Notes: generated by a model not told the origin, from the sequence alone. A stretch of DNA of 64,000 nt from an uncultured Methanoregula sp. (GCF_963662735.1 NZ_OY759744.1:1654153-1718152); one strand, 5' to 3'. Counted from the first letter of the stretch, positions 32,213-42,127 are shown. Translations and numbers: made by a program.

Positions 32213-34264
32213 ATGGAGGAGTACCAGATCGAGATCTCACGCATAAAAGAGCTCCTCTCCTCTCATCCGGAAGGATTGAGTATTACCGATATAGCCGGCC
32301 AGCTGCAGCTGAACCGGAATTCCGTGGCAAAATATATGGATATTCTCCAAATCCAGGGTGCCGTTGACGGGAGGAAGATGGGAACTTCAAAGATCTATTA
32401 CCTTTCCCAGAGAATTCCTGCATTTTCCTTAAGGAAAGTCTGTTCCCGTCCACTCCTTGTCTGTAACCAGGATCTGATTATCACGGACATGAATCAGGAT
32501 TTTTTGTCCTATTTAGGAATCACTTCGGATCAGGTGCTCCGGAAACCCTTTGAGTCCCTCCCGGTTCAGTTTCTTGAAGGGGGCATTTCCCAGCAGGTGT
32601 TGAAAAAGACTCTCAAGGGTGTGGAACAACGGATCCGTGCACAGATCCAGACGGGAATAAAAACACAACCATGTAATGTCCTCGTCCTTCCTGTAGTCTT
32701 TGAAAACGGAAAACCCGGTATTTCCCTGATTATTGAAGATACGGCACACCCGCTGGAAAAATCCCTGGCAGATTCCTCCTCCGCCGACATCATGGAAATC
32801 ATGGATGGTGGGATTGAATTTATTGTCAGGTACACTCCGGAAGGCATCATCCGCTATGCAAACGAACCCTACTGTCGTGCAGTGGGAAAGACACGGGAAG
32901 AACTGGTGGGCAGGCAATTCAAACCCCTTGTTTCACCTGAAGATGCCCAGCGGATACGTGCGCATCTTGACCGGCTGAGCGTCCAGTATCCCACAGGTGT
33001 CATCGAATACCGGGCAATCATGGCAACCGGGGAATTACGATACCTGCGCTGGCAGGATCGTGCTCATTTTAATTCCCGGGGCGAAGCCATAAGCTACACT
33101 TCCTGCGGTATTGACATCACCGATCTTGTTATATCGGGTCAGAAGCTCAAAAAGACTCAGGAGACTCTTGAGGAAACTATCATCAGCAGGACTGAAGATC
33201 TCCGTACCATCAACCGCCAGTTGTATGAAGAGATCGCAAGACGCGAAAAGATGGAAGAGGAACTGCTCCGTACGCAGTTTGCCATGGATCATGCTGCCGA
33301 TATGATCTTCTGGGTGAACCGGAATGCACGGATACAATATGCCAACACCTTGGCCATGCAGACCCTTGGATATACCGGCACCGATATTCTGGATCTTCCC
33401 TTTGAGGATATTATTCCGCTCTATTCCCTGTCTTCCTGGGATGCGATCTGGGGTGATCTTAAAAATACAGGAACTGTTTCTACTGAGACCCTTCTTGTAA
33501 AAACTGACGGGAACCGGCTCCCCGCAGAAGTAACCCTTACCTATCTCGAATACCGGGGAAAGGAGTTTGCGTACTGTTTTTCCCGGGATCTCTCGGAACG
33601 CACCCGGATGGAACGGGCACTCCAGGAAGCAAACAAGAAACTCAATGTCTTCACCAGTATTGCAAGGCACGACATCCAGAACAAAATAACCGTTCTTTTG
33701 GGGTATCTCGGGCGGACAAAAAAAATGATAGCAGATCCTGTTGTCCTTGATTATCTTGATCGACAGGAGCAGGCAGCTAAAGCCATACGAAACGAGATCA
33801 ACCTTACCCGGGATTTCAAGGATCTGGGCGCGAGTCCTCCTGAGTGGCAGAACGTCCGGACGGTTCTGGATAGGATTACGAAGATGCAGGGTTCCGGAAC
33901 ACTCACCTTCACTATCGATCTTCCCGAAATGGAGATATATGCAGATAGCCAGCTTGACCGTGTTTTTGAACGGCTTTTCGCTTTGGCAGTAAATTCTGAT
34001 GCGGTGAACCGGCATATCCGCATAAGCACCCTTCAGAAAGAACGGGATTTCATTATCGTTATTGAGTATGAAAGTGCCGGTATCCGGCCGGAAGACAAAG
34101 AAGGAATCTTTGAAGTGCAGGGGTCTTCCGGAAACCGGGGTTTGTTTATTGCACGCGAGATTCTCTCACTCACAGGTATTACTCTCAGGGAGACCGGGGA
34201 GTACGGGAGGAGCACTCAGTTTGAGATTGGGATTCCGGATACCTATTTCCGATATCTTCATTGA
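32213..34264 (+). CDS. HTH-PAS protein with degenerate histidine kinase domain
   Basis: A 683-aa soluble protein. Residues about 1-65 form a winged helix-turn-helix ('GLSITDIAGQLQLNRNSVAKYMDILQIQGAV'). Three PAS-type regions follow (about 75-185, 200-310 and 355-465), with a coiled coil near 310-350. The C-terminal kinase-like region keeps His486 in 'IARHDIQNKI', but the ATP site is lost. Where relatives read 'YNLVENSLRHG' it has 'ERLFALAVNSD' (both Asn absent), the DxGxG box is 'YESAGI', and the G2 loop is 'SSGNRGLFI'. It is therefore probably unable to bind ATP normally and may use the domain for dimerising or contacting other kinases. It is divergent from the transporter-chemoreceptor operon, a likely regulatory target. 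Confidence 0.82.
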   Translation: MEEYQIEISRIKELLSSHPEGLSITDIAGQLQLNRNSVAKYMDILQIQGAVDGRKMGTSKIYYLSQRIPAFSLRKVCSRPLLVCNQDLIITDMNQDFLSYLGITSDQVLRKPFESLPVQFLEGGISQQVLKKTLKGVEQRIRAQIQTGIKTQPCNVLVLPVVFENGKPGISLIIEDTAHPLEKSLADSSSADIMEIMDGGIEFIVRYTPEGIIRYANEPYCRAVGKTREELVGRQFKPLVSPEDAQRIRAHLDRLSVQYPTGVIEYRAIMATGELRYLRWQDRAHFNSRGEAISYTSCGIDITDLVISGQKLKKTQETLEETIISRTEDLRTINRQLYEEIARREKMEEELLRTQFAMDHAADMIFWVNRNARIQYANTLAMQTLGYTGTDILDLPFEDIIPLYSLSSWDAIWGDLKNTGTVSTETLLVKTDGNRLPAEVTLTYLEYRGKEFAYCFSRDLSERTRMERALQEANKKLNVFTSIARHDIQNKITVLLGYLGRTKKMIADPVVLDYLDRQEQAAKAIRNEINLTRDFKDLGASPPEWQNVRTVLDRITKMQGSGTLTFTIDLPEMEIYADSQLDRVFERLFALAVNSDAVNRHIRISTLQKERDFIIVIEYESAGIRPEDKEGIFEVQGSSGNRGLFIAREILSLTGITLRETGEYGRSTQFEIGIPDTYFRYLH

Positions 34265-34402
34265 ACCGGAGGACTGCTGCAAATCTCATTCATACAAAAA
34301 ATAAAATTTTTTTGTTTGTCGCTCCACGGGTGGATAAAGGGCAATACATAAATATGACGGTTCTTAACAAACATACGGGAATGAGAATCTGGTAACAATA
34401 GG

Positions 34403-34798
34403 ATGATTCGTATACTTTTAGTTGATGATGACAGGGACATACTGGATATCATGCGTCTTGATCTCGAAGACGATCCGGCATTGGCTGTTGATACCTGCAG
34501 TGCGTCTACTGAAGCGATTGAGAAAGTTAAACAAAGCAATTATGATGCGATCATCGCCGACTGGCGCATGCCGGTAATGAACGGGACTGAACTGATCAGA
34601 CAGTTGCGCAGGGACGGCTGTAAATCGCTGGTCATTCTTTATTCAGGGCACAATATCAGTTCCGATATCAGGACTGCCATTGATGGCGGGGCAGACTATT
34701 ATATCCACCGGGGTGGCGACCCTGATTCAGAATTTGCCCAGCTGCGGCAGATCATCTGGAAAGCAGCCAGCTCACGGAATATGCCCAAGACTCCCTGA
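34403..34798 (+). CDS. single-domain receiver protein
   Basis: A 131-aa stand-alone receiver: 'MIRILLVDDDRDILDIMRLDL', phosphoacceptor Asp53 in 'IIADWRMPVMNG', Ser in place of the usual Thr in 'ILYSGHNIS', and 'YYIHRGGD', where relatives read 'YYLQKGG', so Arg stands in place of Lys. The 'D-DSEFAQLRQI' ending matches the receiver C-terminus of the large kinases. It probably shuttles phosphoryl groups between the kinases of this block, or acts as a sink. It lies just downstream of the HTH-PAS gene on the same strand (138-nt gap) and converges on the kinase gene at 34868. Confidence 0.85.
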   Translation: MIRILLVDDDRDILDIMRLDLEDDPALAVDTCSASTEAIEKVKQSNYDAIIADWRMPVMNGTELIRQLRRDGCKSLVILYSGHNISSDIRTAIDGGADYYIHRGGDPDSEFAQLRQIIWKAASSRNMPKTP

Positions 34799-34867
34799 TC
34801 ATTTCCATCATCAGGGCATTTTGAATAGTACCTGATCCTGTCCATAATGCAGGCTGTCTTCATTTAT

Positions 34868-37426
34868 TTATGCCAGTTGTCGGAAATGGTCGGCTGGTAC
34901 TATGATCTCGAACCGTGCGCCTTTCCCGAAGATACCTGTTTCCCTGATCCCGATGCCCGTGATAGCGAGTATTTCCCTGCAGAGGAAAAGCCCAAGGCCG
35001 GTATTATCCCCAAACCCCCGGTCGAAGATATATTCCTTGTCACCAGCAGGAATGCCGGATCCATTATCTTCCCAGATGATTCTCAATCCCTCCGTGAGAA
35101 GTTCAGTGAAGAGCCGGATCCGGGTGACATGCCCGCCGTGTTGTAGGGAATTGTCAAGAAGATTGTAAAATACCTTTTCGAACATGGGATCGGCAAAGAT
35201 CTCGATATCAGCCATTGATGATTCAAAGCAAATGCCTGGTGGCAGTGATTTTTGGGAAATGATCCCGTCAGGTCTCTGCCACAGGGGTTCATGACTGCCG
35301 AGGATCTGGTAGATCCGGGTGAATTCAGTCAGTCCCCTGATGGATTTTGCTGATGCTTCCAGTTTGTTCAGTGCTTCAATGATTTCCGGATCCGCACACT
35401 TTTTCTTGGCCGCACGGATATTCCCCAGGATCACGGTAATCTTATTGATGATATCATGCCGGGTTATATTCGAAAGGAGCTCGAGTTTTTTGTTGATAAT
35501 CTCCAGTTCTTCCCGGGCCCGCCTGCGTTCGGTCACATCGTGGATTGCGACCATGATGGCATCCACTCCCTGGTAATTGATCCTGGTACCGGATGCCTCC
35601 ACCCACCTGGTGCTGTTATCTGCAGTTTTTATCCTGTATTCAGAAACCTGAACGGTATTTCCTGCGGTGATGTCCTTAAGATCCCATTTTACCTGGTCCC
35701 ATGTGTCCCGATCAATAAACCGGGAAAGATGAGTTCCCATGACCGTCTCGCATGGGGACATTCCGGCCAGGGTGTAAGCCGATGGGTTGGCAAAGAGAAT
35801 GGTTCCGTCATAGGCGAGTATGATAACACTGTCCTGCAGCTGGTGCACGAGCTGGCGGAATTTGGCCTCATTTTTTACCAGATCTTCTTCGGTCTTTTTC
35901 CGGCTTGTTATATTGAGATCTGCCCCCCGGTATCCAAGGAGTGTTCCATCTGCATCCAGTACCGGCGTTCCACTCGTTTCAAGGATGACCGTATCGCCGT
36001 TTTTATGGATGTTGGTGTTGATGAAATGCCGGAATGTCTTTTTTTGCCGGAACACCTCAAAGGCTTTTTGCCTGAAATCCTCACGTTCTTCCGGAATGAA
36101 CAGATCATAAAAATGTTTTTTACCCACAAGTTCGTCGGTTTCAAATCCGTGAATCCGCAGGCCCGCGGGACTGCTGTAGCGGTAAACTCCTTCTGCGTCC
36201 ACTTCCCAGATCCATTCCCCGGCATTATTTATCACGTCGGCAAACCGCGTCTCGCTTTCTGTTAAGGCTTCAACCGCTTTCTTATGATCGGAAATGTCGG
36301 CACAGAATCCTTCCAGTTCCATCTCCCCGGTGAATTGATTGATGACCGTGCGGTACAGAAGATTCACGGTGATGATACGGCTGTCATTGCAACGGAACCG
36401 GTGTTCTGACTGGTGCCAGTTATTCCGTCTGATAACCTCCCTTATAAAATCCGGCCTTTGTGCAGCGTCCTCCCAGATGACCCCCGGGATGCTGGAATCA
36501 TTAACCTTCTGTATCAATTCCCCGGCAGAACGAAATCCGAGCATTTGCGCAAGAGCCGGGTTTGCATGGATGAATTTTCCATCAACGGTCGAGCGGAAGA
36601 TCCCGACCGGGGCATTTTCATAAATATCCTTAAACCTCTCCTCGCTCTCCCGAAGTGCTGACTGGATGCCGGTCTTTTCGGTGATGTCCCGGATGATACC
36701 CAGCACTTTTACGGGATTACCCTTATTGTCTTTTTCCAGTTCGGCAATGGACCGTATGACCCGGGAGGACGAACCATCGGCCGGATTGATCGTATAAACA
36801 ATATTGTAATCCTTTCCATTATAGATCAGGTCATACAATGCCTGGCGCGAGATCTCAGCCTGCTGGATACAGGCCTCGACCAGCCCGACCGGGACTTCTC
36901 CGGCAGGCAAATTGATCCCGAAGATCCTGAACCCCTCATCAGATCCCCACATCCTCCGGGTTTCAATGGTATATTCCCACGCACCCGTCTGCCCTATCTC
37001 CTGTGCCCGGCGCAGGCGCTCCTCGTTTATCCGGATGGTTGCCTGGTCTTTCCTGATCTGGATTGCCTGGCGGAGTTTATGGGTCAGCTCCGCAAAGAGC
37101 GAATCCGGCTCTCCCCCTTTCTGCAGGTAATAATCTGCTCCGTTGTTGATCGCTTCTATAACAACTTCTTCCCGTCCTCTTCCTGTGAAGAGAATAAATG
37201 GTGTGTTCCCGAAATTCTGCCGGACCTGTTTGAGGAACTCAATCCCGTCCATGCGGGGCATCTGGAAATCGGCGATAATAGCATCATATCGTTGCCTGGC
37301 GAGTTTCTGCAGTGCAATTGAGGCAGAATCTGCTTTGTCGATCTTAAAAAACCCGGTATCTTCAAGATATAACTGGGCCAGATCGAGAAGGTCAGGCTCG
37401 TCATCAACGTAAATTACAGAATACAT
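34868..37426 (-). CDS. receiver-PAS4-histidine kinase
   Basis: An 852-aa soluble hybrid kinase with the receiver first. The receiver spans 1-125 (Asp53 in 'IIADFQMPRMDG', 'LFTGRGREE', 'YYLQKGG'). Four PAS domains lie at about 140-250, 260-380, 390-510 and 520-640. The kinase core has His657 in 'ITRHDIINKI', 'YNLLDNSLQHG', 'EDNGSGIPAGDK' and 'GLGLFLCREIL', all intact. It could receive phosphoryl groups from another kinase through its N-terminal receiver and integrate PAS signals before autophosphorylation. The receiver is closely related to those at 3235 and 43597. Its start ATG at 37426 lies about 40 nt downstream of an AT-rich promoter. Confidence 0.9.
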   Translation of the reverse strand: MYSVIYVDDEPDLLDLAQLYLEDTGFFKIDKADSASIALQKLARQRYDAIIADFQMPRMDGIEFLKQVRQNFGNTPFILFTGRGREEVVIEAINNGADYYLQKGGEPDSLFAELTHKLRQAIQIRKDQATIRINEERLRRAQEIGQTGAWEYTIETRRMWGSDEGFRIFGINLPAGEVPVGLVEACIQQAEISRQALYDLIYNGKDYNIVYTINPADGSSSRVIRSIAELEKDNKGNPVKVLGIIRDITEKTGIQSALRESEERFKDIYENAPVGIFRSTVDGKFIHANPALAQMLGFRSAGELIQKVNDSSIPGVIWEDAAQRPDFIREVIRRNNWHQSEHRFRCNDSRIITVNLLYRTVINQFTGEMELEGFCADISDHKKAVEALTESETRFADVINNAGEWIWEVDAEGVYRYSSPAGLRIHGFETDELVGKKHFYDLFIPEEREDFRQKAFEVFRQKKTFRHFINTNIHKNGDTVILETSGTPVLDADGTLLGYRGADLNITSRKKTEEDLVKNEAKFRQLVHQLQDSVIILAYDGTILFANPSAYTLAGMSPCETVMGTHLSRFIDRDTWDQVKWDLKDITAGNTVQVSEYRIKTADNSTRWVEASGTRINYQGVDAIMVAIHDVTERRRAREELEIINKKLELLSNITRHDIINKITVILGNIRAAKKKCADPEIIEALNKLEASAKSIRGLTEFTRIYQILGSHEPLWQRPDGIISQKSLPPGICFESSMADIEIFADPMFEKVFYNLLDNSLQHGGHVTRIRLFTELLTEGLRIIWEDNGSGIPAGDKEYIFDRGFGDNTGLGLFLCREILAITGIGIRETGIFGKGARFEIIVPADHFRQLA

Positions 37427-37789
37427 GGTGAGCTGGCAGATCCTAGTACTGCCAATAATCTGTACTACCGAATAAATATTTGGTTTTATTTTTTATAGAA
37501 ATTGTCATTATATTGAAATTTATTAAAATAAGGACCATATTGCCCGTAATTTCTCTTCCTGCGCGATTAAGAAAATCGTTAATCTCGGGGATCTGTTGGT
37601 CCCTGACCCCAACCGGCTTTTGGATCCTCGCATGAATCCGTTTTATTTAGAGATTCACCACCCCCGCTTCATTCTTCGGGCAGACGATAGAAAAATAATT
37701 ACCCCCGAATAAAATTCCCGGTTTAATTTTCAACACTCTTCACGCCGGAATTCCCGAAGATTTAAATATTCTTTTTTCCCTGATAGGGT
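37427..37789. other. divergent promoter region
   Basis: About 360 bases between divergent genes. A minus-strand TATA-like AAATATTTATTCGG at about 37470-37483 suits the kinase. A plus-strand GATTTAAATATTC at 37758-37770 lies about 26 nt before the ATG at 37790, indicating a leaderless NTF2-like gene. Nothing else was seen. Confidence 0.45.
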
Positions 37790-38224
37790 ATGGCACATCA
37801 GTTGCTTCAGGATGAGGAAATTCGGGCTGTTTTCACCCAGTACGCTGAAGGATACCGGAGTAAGGATATCCGGAAAATTCTTGATCTTTGTTCTGCCGAT
37901 ATTACCGGCTTTGGGAGCGGCCCCGATGAAATCGTGCTGGGGAAAACCTCCCTGAAAGAAACGCTTCGCCGCGATCTCTCACAGGCAGATCAGATCTCGG
38001 TTGCATTTCCGGGAATGGAAATCCATGGGCTCGGTGCAGTAGTGCTGGTAACGAGCGGGTGCAGTTTTACCTTTGTCTCTGGCGGAGTCAGGCAAAACAT
38101 GACCGGTCGGTTCACTGCGGTTGTGAGAAATACCGGGAGCAGGTGGCTGATAGAACAGATCCACTTCTCCATGCCGTTTGGGGGACAGATCGCAGGGCAG
38201 TCATATCCGGGTGCCGAAAAGTAA
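37790..38224 (+). CDS. SnoaL/NTF2-like domain protein
   Basis: A 144-aa soluble protein with the SnoaL-like (NTF2 cone) pattern: an N-terminal helix pair 'DEEIRAVFTQYAEGYRSKDIRKILDLCSADITGFGSGPDEIVLG' and beta strands ending 'GRFTAVVRNTGSRWLIEQIHFSMP'. Such proteins are small-ligand-binding folds or minor enzymes. No catalytic residues can be assigned. TATA spacing shows a leaderless transcript starting at the ATG. It is convergent with the 7TM kinase gene (3-nt gap). Confidence 0.78.
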   Translation: MAHQLLQDEEIRAVFTQYAEGYRSKDIRKILDLCSADITGFGSGPDEIVLGKTSLKETLRRDLSQADQISVAFPGMEIHGLGAVVLVTSGCSFTFVSGGVRQNMTGRFTAVVRNTGSRWLIEQIHFSMPFGGQIAGQSYPGAEK

Positions 38225-38227
38225 GTA

Positions 38228-40306
38228 TCAGGAATTATTCTTTTTTCCCCGGCAGCCCTCTTCGGGTACATCAATCTCGAAACGGGCTCCCTTTCCTGGT
38301 ATACCTGTCTCCGTTATGGAGATCCCTGTGATACCGAGAATTTCCCGGGAAAGGAACAGGCCAAGGCCGGTATTTTTTCCAAAACCTTTCTCGAAGAGGT
38401 ATTTTTTATCCCCTTGTGAAATACCTGCCCCGTCATCCTCGTACATTATACAGGTTTTGTGTCCCGTTTTTCTGGCAGTAAAGGAAATACGGGTTACGTG
38501 TTCCCCGTGCCGGATTGCATTGTCCAGCAGGTTATAGACCACTTTCTCGAAAAGCGGATCTGCAAAGATCTCGATATTATTCTTAACGGGGACAATGGTT
38601 ATCCCGGTATTGGCACAGGAATCCGCCACCCTCCGGACAACTTCATCAAGGTCCTGCCAGAGTGGCGCATGGATGCCGATCTCCTGGTAGTCCTTCATGA
38701 ATTCAACATGTTCGTTGATGGACCGGATGATCTTTTCGCACTCTTTGAGGTTATCGGCAGTATCCGGGTCGCTGACAGAATCCTGCGTAAGCGAAAGGTA
38801 TGCACCGAGGGCAGTGAGCTTGTTGACGATGTCGTGCCGTGTGATGTTGTTGAGGATCGTGAGTTTTTTCATCGCCGTCTGTATTGCAAGTTCTGATTTC
38901 CTGCGCTCGGTCATGTCGATGAGGATGCCGCGCAGCCCGGTACAGGTTGAATTCTGCAGAACCGGCGTGGAAACAACAAACACCGGAAATGTGCTGCCGT
39001 TTCTCCTAATTGCCGTGTATTCGCTACCCGGGCTTTTGCCGGAAATAACGACGTTTATGATATCCTTACGTACCCGCTCGCGGTCTGCTTCGATGATATG
39101 GGCAATCATATTGAGGCCGTGTTTCAGATCGTCACGGGTATACCCGAAAATGGAGAGACCGCTGTCATTCACATAAGTGAGATTCCCGGCAAGATCGGAT
39201 TCAAAGACAATCTCGGGAAGCAGATCGACCAGTTCCCGGTATTTCCGTTCGCTCTCGCGGATTGCATCATCTGCCCTTTTACGGTCCGTAACATCATGCA
39301 ACAGGATAAGGCGGAGGTTCACGCCCCGGCTGGATTGAATGGGCCGGTGATTGGCATCGAAGAACCGCTCATCCGCCCCGCTGCCGGTATGGATCTCTGC
39401 GGAGACTTCCCGGTCGGCCCTTTCCGGGATGTCCAGTAACGGGGCGATGAACGGGAAAATTTCCCGTACCGGTTTTCCCAAAACCCTGTTGAGGGAAACA
39501 TTCAGGATGCGCTCCGCAGCCGGGTTCAGATCTGTTATCCGGTCACCGGTATCGATGACCACGACACTATCCTTCATGGTTGTGAAAATGAGCGGATACG
39601 AGACCGGGGTTTGCGGGGAATACCGGAACACCCCCGGGGCCATGATGAGGCAGGCCAGGGAAAAACCAATGGGCGTAAGGCACAGGAACCGGGGGAAGGG
39701 GGGAATGCCAAAGGTATACGCAATACCAAACGAGAACGGGATGCAGCAGGCAATCAGGAAAAAAACGAGGGGCTGCCGGTAATTATCACGGGTAATGGCG
39801 ATCTGCCGGACCAGCAGCGCCACTATCACGCCCATGATAATGTATTCGTATGCCAGCGTTATCCAGAAGAACGGCCCGTGCAGGAACTCCCAGGTGATCG
39901 CACCATCCATGAGATGCGGGATGACCCCGGTATAATACAGGTGGTGAATCGGATCGGTGGCAACCAGGATAACGGTGCAGACCGGTATAATCAGCAGGAG
40001 AAGGGTGGTCCGTTCCGTGACCAGGTGATCCCGCCCCATGTAACAGAATACCATGAGCAGCAGCGCGACCGGAATTATCACTATTGCGGGAATGATGAGC
40101 GCATTGATAATGAAGATCGTGGGGAAGTCTGCAATTACTGATTCGAGAGCCGCACCTGCCGCCCAGATGGTCAGCGCCGCGGTGAGAACCATGAAGATCC
40201 GCGGGATGATCCTGTCACGGTTCTGCCAGCTGATGATTGTCAGTGTGCCGGTAATAATCGCCGAGATGGTGAAGGGGATCAGCCAAGGAGAATACTGGAG
40301 TATCAT
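38228..40306 (-). CDS. 7TM-PAS sensor histidine kinase
   Basis: A 692-aa membrane kinase. The N-terminal 225 residues hold seven to eight hydrophobic helices and match the 7TM N-terminal region of archaeal and bacterial histidine kinases. Two PAS domains follow (about 235-345 and 355-470; the second ends 'GILIDMTERRK'). The kinase core has His491 in 'ITRHDIVNKL', 'YNLLDNAIRHGEHVTRI', 'EDDGAGISQGDK' and 'GLGLFLSREIL', all intact. It is probably a sensor of a membrane-soluble or extracellular cue. It belongs to the same catalytic family as the other kinases here. Start ATG at 40306. Confidence 0.88.
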   Translation of the reverse strand: MILQYSPWLIPFTISAIITGTLTIISWQNRDRIIPRIFMVLTAALTIWAAGAALESVIADFPTIFIINALIIPAIVIIPVALLLMVFCYMGRDHLVTERTTLLLLIIPVCTVILVATDPIHHLYYTGVIPHLMDGAITWEFLHGPFFWITLAYEYIIMGVIVALLVRQIAITRDNYRQPLVFFLIACCIPFSFGIAYTFGIPPFPRFLCLTPIGFSLACLIMAPGVFRYSPQTPVSYPLIFTTMKDSVVVIDTGDRITDLNPAAERILNVSLNRVLGKPVREIFPFIAPLLDIPERADREVSAEIHTGSGADERFFDANHRPIQSSRGVNLRLILLHDVTDRKRADDAIRESERKYRELVDLLPEIVFESDLAGNLTYVNDSGLSIFGYTRDDLKHGLNMIAHIIEADRERVRKDIINVVISGKSPGSEYTAIRRNGSTFPVFVVSTPVLQNSTCTGLRGILIDMTERRKSELAIQTAMKKLTILNNITRHDIVNKLTALGAYLSLTQDSVSDPDTADNLKECEKIIRSINEHVEFMKDYQEIGIHAPLWQDLDEVVRRVADSCANTGITIVPVKNNIEIFADPLFEKVVYNLLDNAIRHGEHVTRISFTARKTGHKTCIMYEDDGAGISQGDKKYLFEKGFGKNTGLGLFLSREILGITGISITETGIPGKGARFEIDVPEEGCRGKKNNS

Positions 40307-40428
40307 TGTTTTTTATCGCCCTGTTTTTCAGGGCATTGCCCTGCGTTGATATACCGATCCGGTGAGAAGTGAAGGCTCATTATTCTTGTTAAATGAGTGC
40401 ACCTGGTCAATAGTGGAATTACTTTCTT

Positions 40429-41463
40429 ATGCAACTAAATGCTAAAACCTGTTTGGATCTGATGCGGATGAATCATATGGATGGAACAGGAAAAAGTGGC
40501 ATTTTACTCCTCAGTTTTTTACTTTGTGCGGGCCTTGTGACCTGCGCGTCGGCAGCGGGCGGTATCCAGACTTCGCTTGGAGACGTCGTGACGCTTTCCG
40601 GCTATTCCCCGAGCAGCCCTTCTGTATACATGTTCCTGACGGGCCCCAATCTCCCGGCCAACGGTGTAGCCCTGGACAATATCAACCGTCGGGCTGACCA
40701 GGGGGGTTTCACCGTGGTGAACGTGGATGGAAACGATCACTGGACCTATAAATGGAATACCGCAAATGTCGGTGGCCGGCTGGATGAGGGCTCGTACATG
40801 ATCTGGGTGGTGAACGGGCCAAATGATCTCTCCCGCCTGGGCCAGGCGGAATACAGTACGATCATGGTAACCCTGGGAAGCCCCTCCATTACCGCGGGTG
40901 TGTCCTCCGGCGCAACCCCTTCCGTGTCTGCTGCACCCGCTACTCTTGATATCGTGACGGAACCCGCTGGCGCCTCCATTGTGCTCAATGAAAAATATAT
41001 CGGTATGACTCCCCTGACAACCGGCAATCTTACCCCGGGAACGTACACTCTATCCCTTTCAAAATTCGGGTATACAAAGATCATAACCCCGGTCCGGCTG
41101 GACGCCGGGAAGACCACCACGGTCAATGCCCCTCTTGTCCTGCAGGTGGGTTCCCTTGCGGTCAATACCACGCCCTCCGGATCGATGATCCAGCTGGATG
41201 GTTCCCCTGCCGGTATCTCGCCTGCCCTTCTTTCAAACCTCTCGGCCGGCAACCACCAGCTTACGGTAAGCCACGATGGGTATCTCCCGGTTCAGGAACC
41301 GGTCACGGTTGTCGCGGACCAGGTTTCACCGGTCTCTGTTAATCTTACCCCGGTTACCTCAGCAACACTCCCACTGCCTGCAGCTGCGCTTCTCCCACTG
41401 CCGATCTGCGCCATTGGGATTGTCGTCCTTCTGGGGATATGGTACCGCAACCGGTCGCACTGA
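40429..41463 (+). CDS. PEGA-domain secreted membrane-anchored protein
   Basis: A 344-aa exported protein. A hydrophobic signal segment (about 24-44, 'GILLLSFLLCAGLVTCASA') precedes a beta-rich domain (about 45-155). Two PEGA domains follow (about 168-236 and 240-308) with the signature 'VTEPAGASIVLNEKYIGMTPLTT...LTPGTYTLSLSKFGY' and its repeat. A C-terminal helix 'PICAIGIVVLLGIWYRN' anchors it. PEGA proteins are cell-surface structural or S-layer-linked proteins in methanogens. The start is uncertain: ATG at 40429, or 40468/40477 closer to the signal peptide. Confidence 0.82.
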   Translation: MQLNAKTCLDLMRMNHMDGTGKSGILLLSFLLCAGLVTCASAAGGIQTSLGDVVTLSGYSPSSPSVYMFLTGPNLPANGVALDNINRRADQGGFTVVNVDGNDHWTYKWNTANVGGRLDEGSYMIWVVNGPNDLSRLGQAEYSTIMVTLGSPSITAGVSSGATPSVSAAPATLDIVTEPAGASIVLNEKYIGMTPLTTGNLTPGTYTLSLSKFGYTKIITPVRLDAGKTTTVNAPLVLQVGSLAVNTTPSGSMIQLDGSPAGISPALLSNLSAGNHQLTVSHDGYLPVQEPVTVVADQVSPVSVNLTPVTSATLPLPAAALLPLPICAIGIVVLLGIWYRNRSH

Positions 41464-41563
41464 TGGAGATTCCGGCAGGCAGATCTCCGGTTGCAGCCGG
41501 GATCTCCCCCCGGTTCCTGCAGTTTTATAATGAAAAACGGGTAATGGAACTATACGATCCGGC

Positions 41564-41773
41564 ATGAGTGGTACACTGTTTGAAATCCTGATGGTGATTG
41601 CGCTCGGTACCTTGGGGGGAACCTGTTTTGGTCTCATCATCGGGTACGCTGCCCGGCTGCAGGCCCCTGAATGGTCTCAGATGACCTCCCGCCAGAAACT
41701 GCTCAACTGTACGCTTGTTATTGTCTGTTCTGCAGCATGTATCGCAGAACTGGCATGGTATGTTTTAGGATAA
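41564..41773 (+). CDS. small two-helix membrane protein (69 aa)
   Basis: A 69-aa protein with two hydrophobic segments (about 5-28 and 46-67) joined by a polar loop ('ARLQAPEWSQMTSRQKL'). No family was recognised. It starts about 100 nt after the PEGA gene on the same strand and might be co-transcribed with it. The coding-like codon usage and membrane pattern support it, but there is no homology evidence. Confidence 0.5.
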   Translation: MSGTLFEILMVIALGTLGGTCFGLIIGYAARLQAPEWSQMTSRQKLLNCTLVIVCSAACIAELAWYVLG

Positions 41774-41959
41774 TCCCAGCTGTTTTATCCTTAATTCTCT
41801 GTTCATGTTCTCATACCGGTGATTATCCAGCATGCCCTCCGATTGTTGTTGGCAAAATATTAACATAAAACAGATAACTCTTTAATCTTTATTTCAAAAA
41901 CATGTTAACTATCCCAGCGTGTCCGTCCATCGTGTGCCGGACAACGAGGTGGTGCAAAA

Positions 41960-42127
41960 ATGGTTAGTGACTTCCGATGTGATACCTGTAGCGGGTTTAT
42001 TCCCAAGACTGAACTGCTGATGCCACGGTGCAACAATGCCGGCGGCTGCCCCTTATCCGAGCCCAAGAGGTTCAGGATCAAGAACAAGGGCTGCCCCCTC
42101 TGGCTGCGGGTTCCCCTGGCAGATTAG
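41960..42127 (+). CDS. 55-aa Cys-rich protein, possible zinc ribbon
   Basis: A short gene. The ATG at 41960 is preceded by a strong ribosome-binding site, GAGGTGGTG (41946-41954). The 55-residue product starts 'MVSDFRCDTCSGFIPKTEL' and has five Cys: a CxxC near the N-terminus, then a CNNAGGC pair and one more in 'GCPLW'. The pattern suggests a small metal-binding (zinc or iron) protein, probably cytoplasmic. No family was recognised. It is flanked by intergenic DNA on both sides and so is transcribed alone; an AT-rich promoter is at 41850-41900. Confidence 0.6.
   Translation: MVSDFRCDTCSGFIPKTELLMPRCNNAGGCPLSEPKRFRIKNKGCPLWLRVPLAD

Noticed and set aside
33035-34015. 326-aa minus-strand frame
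   Set aside because: Antisense to the HTH-PAS gene; no domain in the translation.
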